Source: Segatella baroniae B14 (GTDB taxonomy: Bacteria > Bacteroidota > Bacteroidia > Bacteroidales > Bacteroidaceae). From it: 64,000 nt of DNA. Each line of letters opens with the position of its first letter. Position 1 is the first letter of the stretch. Made by a program: the position numbers and the translations under genes. The DNA is taken from assembly GCF_022024235.1 (NCBI RefSeq), contig NZ_CP091800.1, positions 92,501 to 156,500 on the forward strand. Direction: 5' to 3'. This document shows, in pieces, positions 29,278 to 36,836 of this stretch. The notes under the pieces were generated by a model. The model was not told the origin of the DNA, did no database searches, and saw only the letters and a list, made by a program, of their open reading frames with translations.

Positions 29278-30810
29278 ATGCGAGAAGAAATTAGTCCCGA
29301 CCAACTCGAAAGATTGAAAAAAATCAAGGCTGCGGCCTTTGCCCGACTTCGTGCCTCTGAAAAAAAATCAGAGCTGACGGTACAAACGAGTGAATCTAAG
29401 CGATTTGCTCCCACTATTCGTAAGCATGAGTCTAATGGTCTGGGCAATACCATTTTATCTAACCAACTCGGTATAGACACAACCCGTAACCGACGACAGA
29501 ATCTTGAGCGAATACATGCTAAGGCTATTCGCATCGATATGGAAATTAAAAATATGGACGATTTCCTGGAATATCTCCAGACTCGTGAGCCTCGCAGACA
29601 GAAACGTCAACGCTATCAGCAGTCGATAAAAGATATCTCGGGGCTACAGACTGTAGCTGACCAACGGTCTACTTTTATTAGTAAGGAATCTTATCCGGTA
29701 GATGCAGAACATGTAGAACTCTATATCAATGGTAAACCGAGTTCTGATTTTGCCATCAAGACGCGAAAATATCAGAACTCGATAGAACTGTATCTTGACT
29801 ATACCAAGAAAAAGAAATATGTACCCGAAAAGCATTTGGTACGTGATGAATCAAGAAGACCTGTAGTTAAACAAGTTAGCAAACCTGTAGAAGAAACGGT
29901 TTCGCCTCAACAGGGCAAGCGTCATATATTTGGCACCATGGTGAATCTCGATGGATTCTATCAGTGGCTTCGCAACGGTCGGAAATTTCCTGAATCAAAA
30001 GAAAATACTAAAGAGGCTGTAAAATATTTGAATAAGTCTGACAAGACTCGCAGAAATGTCTTCGAGCGATATTCTACTGTAGAAGAAACGCAAGATACCG
30101 TACATATTCATGTGGCTATACCTAATATCGAGGAAATGGAAAACCAGAAATTGCTCGATGCCCACAATATTCTACAAGATATTCTGACCATTATTCACGA
30201 TGAACTATATATCGGCCTATTCAGTGAAGACAACATTGTGGTACAAGAATTGCATCATCTCTGCAAAGATCTGTCACAAATGAAAGCTCTTCAACGTTTT
30301 CTCAAACTGGAGGAGGAAGCCTCGCCGACCGATACCATTATTGTAGATGGTGTTCCTGTATCTTTCTATCTGAAATATTCGATAGAAGAACTTTCACAAT
30401 GCGGTAATGGCCAGCAACAAGATTGTCGCTTCAAGCCGATGCCTGCCGAAATTCTGATTTCAGAAGACCAAAAGAAAGTAATGGTGAAGTCTACGTTAAG
30501 CAAATCGATAATGGTCTTCACTACCAGTGATGAAAGTTGGTTTTTAGTTGCCTATTTTCTCCATCGTTTTTTGAGTTCCAAGTGCCGTTATAAGCGAAGT
30601 CTTCCGCCACTTCACATCCTTCATTCTCTAGGCGTTACCGGTCTTTACAAGCTCTACAGCAATGGTTTCAAAAACCAATATTATCCTTTCAACTGGATTT
30701 ATATCCGGAACACCAAAGACGAACGACAGAACTATTTCGTAAAAACTTTAGAACAAATCTTTCCATCAAAGGATAACGCTAATGGCAGAAACGTGTTTAC
30801 TGATAATTAA
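29278..30810 (+). CDS. hypothetical protein, 511 aa, unknown family
   Basis: Start chosen at ATG 29278; the frame is open from a TTG at 29221, but a good promoter lies inside that extension. No signal peptide, so cytoplasmic. The N-terminal third is basic and helical (ISPDQLERLKKIKAAAFARL, NRRQNLERIHAKAIRIDMEI); the middle contains two similar phrases, NMDDFLEYLQTREPRRQK and NLDGFYQWLRNGRKFPES, suggesting an internal duplication; the C-terminal half is mixed alpha/beta (VHIHVAIPNIEEMENQ...). I recognise no domain. Basic helices would fit nucleic-acid binding, but that is only a guess. Confidence 0.7.
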   Translation: MREEISPDQLERLKKIKAAAFARLRASEKKSELTVQTSESKRFAPTIRKHESNGLGNTILSNQLGIDTTRNRRQNLERIHAKAIRIDMEIKNMDDFLEYLQTREPRRQKRQRYQQSIKDISGLQTVADQRSTFISKESYPVDAEHVELYINGKPSSDFAIKTRKYQNSIELYLDYTKKKKYVPEKHLVRDESRRPVVKQVSKPVEETVSPQQGKRHIFGTMVNLDGFYQWLRNGRKFPESKENTKEAVKYLNKSDKTRRNVFERYSTVEETQDTVHIHVAIPNIEEMENQKLLDAHNILQDILTIIHDELYIGLFSEDNIVVQELHHLCKDLSQMKALQRFLKLEEEASPTDTIIVDGVPVSFYLKYSIEELSQCGNGQQQDCRFKPMPAEILISEDQKKVMVKSTLSKSIMVFTTSDESWFLVAYFLHRFLSSKCRYKRSLPPLHILHSLGVTGLYKLYSNGFKNQYYPFNWIYIRNTKDERQNYFVKTLEQIFPSKDNANGRNVFTDN

Positions 30811-30875
30811 GTTCGTTTAGTTTTCTAAAAGACACAAACAGACTATCAAACCTGATCTATTTCGTCAGGAACACA

Positions 30876-31043
30876 TTAAACAGGCCAATTTTTTATCCCG
30901 AACAGGGGGTAAGTTTGTTTTTCTTCATAGCCAATATCAATATACTTCCACATGAATTCTATCATATCTGATTTTATTAATGTGTCATTTGGCTTCCACT
31001 TCACTTCATTTTTAAAGAATCTTATTAGTAAACGATCAACGAA
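30876..31043 (-). pseudogene. unrecognised gene remnant
   Basis: A 55-codon frame, opening after two stops and ending at 30876-30878, reads VDRLLIRFFKNEVKWKPNDT then LIKSDMIEFMWKYIDIGYEE and QTYPLFGIKNWPV. Composition is protein-like, but no start codon sits at its front. Family unknown. The remainder of 30811-31251 is AT-rich and shows no other gene; no clear promoter for the next gene was found. Confidence 0.35.
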
Positions 31044-31251
31044 CTACTAAATAGGCTAATTTTTGATAAATACTATAATTTTTGATATTCTCACGAAAAA
31101 ATTTGATACAGAGAATACAACTTTGAATAAAATTATTTTAATTTGTTCCTTAAGAATGTTTCAAAAGAATAGAATAATTAGCTACTATTCTTATATTTAA
31201 ACAGATTGATATAACCTAATTCATATTTAATAATTTTTACTAATAATCTAC

Positions 31252-34200
31252 ATGTCTAAAAAAAACATGATGAGACGATTCTTGCCATGGCACGCTCGTC
31301 TAAAACACAGACTTACGATGTCTGCCTTGCTGTTGATGGCCTCAACAGGTGTTATCCATGCACAGCGTATGACCGATGCTCTAGATAGAGGACTGGTTGC
31401 TGTGTATCGTACTAATGGCACTAACGAAGGTACCTTTCTGAGTTGGCGCGTTCTGCCCAATGAGTACTTCGATGTAACTTACAATGTGTATCGCAATGGA
31501 ACCAAACTTAACAGTAGCCCACTTCAAGTGTCTAACTTTGTTGATACCAATGGATCTCAAACGGCTTCGTATACCGTAACTGCTGTGGTAAAAGGTGTCG
31601 AACAGACAGCTTGTACTGCTGTTACGCCTTGGCTGAGCGCTCTACAGAAGTATACCACTCGTACTTATGCCGGATATCTAGACATCACCTTGCAGAATGT
31701 GTACTCTAAGGCTGATCATTCTGATATTACCAGTGATTATTCACCTAACGATGCATCTGTGGCTGATCTGGATGGCGATGGTGAATTGGAAATTATATTA
31801 AAGCGACTGAATACGGCCGATGCAGCTAATCTTTATCGAGCTACCAATACGGACTATGCTATTATCGAAGCATACAAGCTCAATGGACAACGACTCTGGT
31901 GGATAGACTGTGGCCCCAATATGGTAAGTCTGAACAGTACAGAGATTAATGCAGTAGCTTATGACTGGGATCAGGATGGGAAAGCCGAAGTTCTACTGAG
32001 AGGCGCAGACGGTATGATAATACACAAAGCAGACGGCAGCACTCAGGTCATCGGAAATGCCAGTGTGAATACCCGAAGCGTATTTGCAGGTGCCACGACT
32101 GCTCAATACGCATGGACACACACAGGTAATGAATATCTCATCTATATGAACGGACAAACAGGTGCTACCTATCAGGTAACCGATTATCCACTGAAGCGAC
32201 TGGAGAGTGGTGAAACGGATGAAAAGACGGCATGGGGCGACAATTATGGCCATCGAAGCAGTAAATACTTCTTTGGCGCTCCTTTCCTCGATGGACGAAA
32301 GCCTAGCATCTTTTTGGCTCGAGGAATCTACACTCGCGAAAAAATGATAGCACTCGATGTAGACCCTATCAGCCACAAACTTACTACCCGATGGACCTGG
32401 AACTGCAATGATGCAAGCAGCAGTTGGTATGGACAGGGATATCATAACTTCACTGTAGCAGATGTAGACTGGGACGGACGAGATGAAATCGTATACGGTT
32501 CAATGGTCATAGACGATAATGGTAACGGTCTTTCGACAACGGGATTAGGCCATGGCGATGCACAGCATGTGAGCGACTTCAATCCTTATATTCATGGACA
32601 GGAAATGTTTGCTGCCAACGAAGACCAACCGGCTTGTAACTATCGTGATGCTACAACATCAAATATTTATTACCGCCTCACTGCATCGAACGATGATGGT
32701 AGAGCACTGATGGGTAATTTCTCTAACAATTATCATGGCGCTCAGGGACGAAGTACCATTTCGCCGATGATTAGCAGTATTACCAATGCAAGCATCAATA
32801 ACGATTTCATCGCCTGGAGCGATCTGAACGCACGTATTTATTGGGATGGCGATTTACTTGAAGAAATACTCAATAGTCCTGGAACTGCTAAAGAGGCTAA
32901 AATAGATAAACCTGGTACAGGACGTATGTTTACTTCTTCAGGATGTAACATGAACAATGATTCCAAGAACAATCCTTGTTTTCAAGGTGACATCTTAGGC
33001 GACTGGCGAGAAGAGATTATCTTGCGCCACGGATCCAATGGCTTGCGCATTTACACGACAGCCATTCCAACAGACTATCGCATACCTACTTTATGGGCCG
33101 ACCATCAGTATCGACAAAGCGAAGTGTGGCAAATGTGTGCTTACAATCAGCCTCCTCACGTAAGTTATTTTATCGGGGAGGCTGAAGGTATTACTATAGC
33201 ACCACCACCATTGACCAATAGTGGGCGAAAAGAAATAGCTAACGGTGGAACCATCAATAGCAGTCATAACAACCAGCAGATCATGCTGGCTGAAACAGGT
33301 AATATGACGGTTAATGTATCTGGAAATGCCAGTCCTTGGGTCGTATACGACAATGCACCAACATGGGTACAAGGCCATAATAATAATGCTGTTATCACCA
33401 AGACGACCTATACCCACACCATTACTGGTGGAGCCTTCACAGGTAGCACACGTCTGGTAAAACAAGGCGACGGTTTTCTTGCCTTGCCTAATGTAACCCA
33501 GACCTATACGGGCAACACGGATATCTGGGCTGGTGGTCTTATCTTTGACGGAACAATGCAAAACAGTCGGGTATGGCTTAACCGATTTACGGCATTGAAG
33601 TCTACCGGCGGAAGGTTCAATCGAGGCATCACTATGGAATATGATGCTAAACTTATTCCTGGGGGTAGTAATGTCAAAGCTGAAATGTATGCACGCTCCC
33701 TAACGATGAATTTCGGCAGTCGTGTAATGTATGATATTTATTCTGATGATATCACGGCCGATCAGGTAAACCTAGACACTCTCAGTATAAATACTGTAAA
33801 CTGGACGGATGGTCCAACCTATCTGAAACCAGTATTCCAGTTTATTAAGCATAATCAAAGCGGACAGAGTACCCCTACCGCAGGAGCCTACTGTTTAGGT
33901 AAGGTTGGCACTATCAATGGTTCACTATCCGATATCATCGTAGAAGGTCTCAACGGAGTATCATATCAACTTGCCCACAACGGACAGTCACTTTATCTCT
34001 TAATAGGAAATGCTGAATTACCTCAAGCTTCAACTGTAGCCAACGAGAGCGAAGGAGTCATCACTTGGACTTTCGATCAAGGTACAGCCAACCAGCAGGC
34101 TACACTTAGCAATAATTGGACCAATTATGTTACTACAAGTGTAACTAATGGTACAGGATTGACTTATAGCGGTACCAAGAGTGTAAGTGGACTGACAGAA

Positions 34201-34722
34201 ACCCTTATAGGTGTAACCACAAATAATGTGACTGCAGCTGATGAAACCAACAAGCTCTCATTTATCGTAACACCTGTTAATGGATGCCAACTCAACATTA
34301 CCAAGATTGAGTTTACAGCATCACGAATCGGAACAGACGGAGGCAAAATAGACGTCAGTTGGGCAGGAAACAAGATTGCATCTGCGCTCTACCCTACCCG
34401 AAATAGTTCTTCGCCAGCATACACCACCTATAGTTACGACGTAACTACAAGCGATGCAACAGCAGGCCATAAGCTGACACTAAATATCTACAACTTGGGG
34501 ATTACCAAGCAGATAGGACTAGCCAACATAAAACTTTATGGCACATTGACCCAATCTGTCGGTGCGAAGATGAATAGCATCGACCAGCAAATTACCGGTA
34601 TTGAATCCATCCATAAAGATGATACTTCTGAAAAATGGTACACGCTGAGTGGTGTTCGCATCACAAAGCCAACCCGGAATGGTGTCTACATCCGGAATGG
34701 CAAAAAGGTAGTTATCAAGTAA
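31252..34722 (+). CDS. polysaccharide lyase family 11 (rhamnogalacturonan lyase)
   Basis: Encodes 1156 aa. Signal peptide to about IHAQ (38). The front RMTDALDRGLVAV with SWRVLPNEYFDVTYNVYRNG is the typical PL11 start, followed by an eight-bladed propeller with calcium-type repeats (DLDGDGELEI, DWDQDGKAEVL, DVDWDGRDEIV). The PL11 core ends near 640 (YFIGEAEGI). The remaining 500 residues hold a beta-rich autotransporter-like segment, a jelly-roll-like domain (ITWTFDQGTANQQ...) and a tail GVYIRNGKKVVIK like the C-terminal signals in Prevotella. It cleaves rhamnogalacturonan-I backbones at the cell surface. The length beyond PL11 is unusual. Confidence 0.88.
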   Translation: MSKKNMMRRFLPWHARLKHRLTMSALLLMASTGVIHAQRMTDALDRGLVAVYRTNGTNEGTFLSWRVLPNEYFDVTYNVYRNGTKLNSSPLQVSNFVDTNGSQTASYTVTAVVKGVEQTACTAVTPWLSALQKYTTRTYAGYLDITLQNVYSKADHSDITSDYSPNDASVADLDGDGELEIILKRLNTADAANLYRATNTDYAIIEAYKLNGQRLWWIDCGPNMVSLNSTEINAVAYDWDQDGKAEVLLRGADGMIIHKADGSTQVIGNASVNTRSVFAGATTAQYAWTHTGNEYLIYMNGQTGATYQVTDYPLKRLESGETDEKTAWGDNYGHRSSKYFFGAPFLDGRKPSIFLARGIYTREKMIALDVDPISHKLTTRWTWNCNDASSSWYGQGYHNFTVADVDWDGRDEIVYGSMVIDDNGNGLSTTGLGHGDAQHVSDFNPYIHGQEMFAANEDQPACNYRDATTSNIYYRLTASNDDGRALMGNFSNNYHGAQGRSTISPMISSITNASINNDFIAWSDLNARIYWDGDLLEEILNSPGTAKEAKIDKPGTGRMFTSSGCNMNNDSKNNPCFQGDILGDWREEIILRHGSNGLRIYTTAIPTDYRIPTLWADHQYRQSEVWQMCAYNQPPHVSYFIGEAEGITIAPPPLTNSGRKEIANGGTINSSHNNQQIMLAETGNMTVNVSGNASPWVVYDNAPTWVQGHNNNAVITKTTYTHTITGGAFTGSTRLVKQGDGFLALPNVTQTYTGNTDIWAGGLIFDGTMQNSRVWLNRFTALKSTGGRFNRGITMEYDAKLIPGGSNVKAEMYARSLTMNFGSRVMYDIYSDDITADQVNLDTLSINTVNWTDGPTYLKPVFQFIKHNQSGQSTPTAGAYCLGKVGTINGSLSDIIVEGLNGVSYQLAHNGQSLYLLIGNAELPQASTVANESEGVITWTFDQGTANQQATLSNNWTNYVTTSVTNGTGLTYSGTKSVSGLTETLIGVTTNNVTAADETNKLSFIVTPVNGCQLNITKIEFTASRIGTDGGKIDVSWAGNKIASALYPTRNSSSPAYTTYSYDVTTSDATAGHKLTLNIYNLGITKQIGLANIKLYGTLTQSVGAKMNSIDQQITGIESIHKDDTSEKWYTLSGVRITKPTRNGVYIRNGKKVVIK

Positions 34723-34731
34723 CATGACAAT

Positions 34732-34766
34732 AGAGTGGCTATTACTAATATGGTAATAACCACTCT
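34732..34766 (+). terminator. terminator after PL11 gene
   Basis: AGAGTGG-c-TATTAC / GTAATA-a-CCACTCT hairpin followed by TCGTTTAT, just after the stop. Confidence 0.7.
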
Positions 34767-34848
34767 TCGTTTATAGCGAATTCTGAACGCTAAAAATTAT
34801 GTGTACTTATTCCACCAGGTATGATTGTAATTAGCTACCAGTGTTACA

Positions 34849-35070
34849 CTATTCCTGACAGTACGTTCCAATGGAATCCATTCGCCATCCGGTGTGAATA
34901 TTCAGATTTGCATTCTGTGTCAAGGCTCCATGCGCTCCTATGTGCGTATCCGAAAGTGCATTTTTCCACACACCCTGTATATCCTGTAACGCATGATTTC
35001 CTGCTATGAGGAGTAAAGGATAGAGTACTACCTTATGCTTTTTCTTTTTGTGAAGTATTTTTAAGATCAT
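34849..35070 (-). pseudogene. possible CbiK (cobaltochelatase) fragment
   Basis: In this 73-codon frame only VVLYPLLLIAGNHALQDIQG VWKNAL resembles a known family: CbiK-type sirohydrochlorin cobaltochelatases carry PLMLVAGDHANNDMAG-like text. The rest (SDTHIGAHGALTQ...) does not match, as expected after a frameshift. A real CbiK is about 260-300 aa. I regard it as a degenerate fragment of a metal-chelatase gene, with modest certainty. Confidence 0.4.
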
Positions 35071-35104
35071 ATAAAAATATAAAAAAATATACTCACTTTT
35101 CGGT

Positions 35105-35136
35105 ATTGTACGAAGAATATTATCGCTTTATCTTTG
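35105..35136 (+). promoter_or_regulatory. promoter with GGTATTG motif and no intact gene
   Basis: ATTG (35105-35108), 20 nt, TATCTTTG (35129-35136), preceded by TTTTCGG so that TTTTCGGTATTGT resembles the two receptor promoters. Downstream, 35137-35410 holds only a 52-codon frame at 35203-35361 (MISRNHYMVLLASRISARCQ...), which I take as the front of a decayed gene. Confidence 0.55.
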
Positions 35137-35410
35137 CAACAGTATTAAAACTTATTCTACTACATATATTACGTTACACAAAACAGACAACACTACCTCT
35201 ACAATGATTTCTCGTAATCACTATATGGTCTTGCTTGCCTCGAGAATATCGGCCCGATGTCAAACTCATCAGCCCCATTTTCTAGCGAGCGAGGCCTTTC
35301 ATACGACTATGGTGAGTACTATAGATGAAACTACTGTTACAGAGAATAAGACTCTCTGATCCATACCAGCATCATGCAGAATACTGGGCTTTACCTCAAG
35401 AATATCAGTT
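35137..35410 (+). other. decayed region behind an orphan promoter
   Basis: Contains a 52-codon frame (35203-35361) that resembles nothing I know, and stop-interrupted frames. Probably the remains of a gene formerly driven by the promoter at 35105-35136. Confidence 0.3.
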
Positions 35411-35419
35411 TTCTCTGAA

Positions 35420-35451
35420 TTTGCAGAAATACAAAATTATTATTATATTTG
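35420..35451 (+). promoter_or_regulatory. promoter abutting the VOC gene
   Basis: TTTG (35420-35423), 20 nt, TATATTTG (35444-35451), then GCGGTCT overlapping ATG at 35458. It implies a leaderless or near-leaderless mRNA and rules out the TTG at 35449 as start. Confidence 0.75.
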
Positions 35452-35457
35452 CGGTCT

Positions 35458-35847
35458 ATGCTGAAATTAAATCAAGTACATCATATTGCAATTATCTGTT
35501 CTGACTATGCACGCAGTCTACAGTTTTATACTAAAGTCTTAGGCTTTAAGATTATTGCCGAGCATTATCGACAGGAACGACAGTCGTATAAAACAGACCT
35601 TGCATTAGGAAAACAGTATGTAGTCGAACTCTTTTCTTTTCCTGATCCGCCATCACGTCTTACACGACCAGAAGCCACAGGTTTACGTCATCTAGCTTTT
35701 GAGGTAGATGATATCGACGTAGCTGTAGCAAGTCTCGATCAGGATGGTATATCACACGAACCTATTCGGATAGATGAATACACCCAGAAACGCTTTGTCT
35801 TCTTTGAAGATCCAGACAGACTGCCTATCGAACTTTACGAGAAATAA
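35458..35847 (+). CDS. VOC family protein (glyoxalase-like, SMU1112c/YaeR type)
   Basis: Encodes 129 aa from ATG 35458. It is a single vicinal-oxygen-chelate domain: VHHIAIICSDYARSLQFYTK (first beta-alpha-beta module with the metal His), VVELFSFPDPPSR, LRHLAFEVDDIDVAVASLDQ (second module) and FFEDPDRLPIELYE (metal Glu). Such proteins bind a divalent metal and may act as lactoylglutathione-lyase-like or ring-cleavage enzymes; the true substrate of this subfamily is not known. Single gene with its own promoter. Confidence 0.9.
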   Translation: MLKLNQVHHIAIICSDYARSLQFYTKVLGFKIIAEHYRQERQSYKTDLALGKQYVVELFSFPDPPSRLTRPEATGLRHLAFEVDDIDVAVASLDQDGISHEPIRIDEYTQKRFVFFEDPDRLPIELYEK

Positions 35848-35904
35848 AAATGTGTAAAATACCCAAAAATGTTTCGCACTCAATAGACGTTAAATAGTTT
35901 TTTA

Positions 35905-36809
35905 TTATGTTCCAAGTTCTAACTGATTTTTTACTAGATTATAGTAGCGTCCTCGTCTAGCAGAAAGTTCCTCGTGAGTGCCTTGCTCAACAATTATACC
36001 TTGCTCAAGTACGACTATGTTGTCTGCATTGCGCACTGTGCTCAAACGATGAGCAACGATAACTACAGTTTTGCCATGGTAGAACTCATCAAGGTTCTTT
36101 ACAATATGACGCTCGTTGTTGGCATCAAGAGCATTCGTCGCTTCATCAAGAAAAATAAATGAAGGATTCTTGTATACGGCACGTGCAATAAGTATACGTT
36201 GTTTCTGTCCCTGACTTAGTCCCAGCCCGTCTTGTCCTATTTTCGTATTATAGCCAAGTGGTAGATTGTCTATATACTCATCAATGCAAGCTATCTGTGC
36301 TGCATCACGCATACGTTTCTTGTCTATATCGTAGTCATCAACAGCAATATTTCTCGCAATAGATTCTGAGAATATCACTCCATCTTGCATTACAACACCA
36401 CACTGTCCACGCCACCAAGTGTCATGTCACCATTAATGACGGCAGTAGCTGCCATTACTGTGACAAAAAGATTTTTCATTTCATTGATAAAAACACTTCC
36501 AACTTCTTCATTCTGTCTCAATGCTAATACGCGACGCTGTACATAATACAAGTTACGCTGTACTTCCTCCCACTCGTTACAACGACGTTGCTCGCATTGT
36601 TGAAGTTTTATTTCCTGCATTGCGGTTATGAATTGATATATCTTGTTGTTGTTCTCTGCCTGTTGCTCATACAATTCATAGTCCAATGTTTTTCGACGTT
36701 GCATGAAGATCATCACCCATACGGAATACGCAGCACTTCCCGCTAAGAATATGCAGTATATGGTTGAATCATAATATGCTAAAATCACACTATATGTAAT
36801 GAAGAACAT
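35905..36809 (-). pseudogene. ABC peptide exporter, internally deleted
   Basis: Two frames remain of a fused membrane/ATPase exporter. The first (36390-36809) has membrane-domain text, YEQQAENNNKIYQFITAMQE to INGDMTLGG. The second (35905-36390) has ATPase text: VVMQDGVIFSESIARNI, LSQGQKQRILIARA (signature), FIFLDEATNALD (Walker B) and VIVAHRLSTVRNAD (switch His). At the joint, MTLGG runs straight into WRGQCGVVMQDG in another frame, so the segment with Walker A is deleted. The peptidase C39 and early membrane segments are missing too. The original was probably a bacteriocin/double-glycine peptide exporter of about 700 aa. Dead gene. Confidence 0.85.
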
Positions 36810-36836
36810 GTTGAACTCAAAAAATTATAGCTATTT

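Noticed and set aside
33091..33561. 156-aa minus-strand frame
   Set aside because: Antisense shadow of the PL11 gene.
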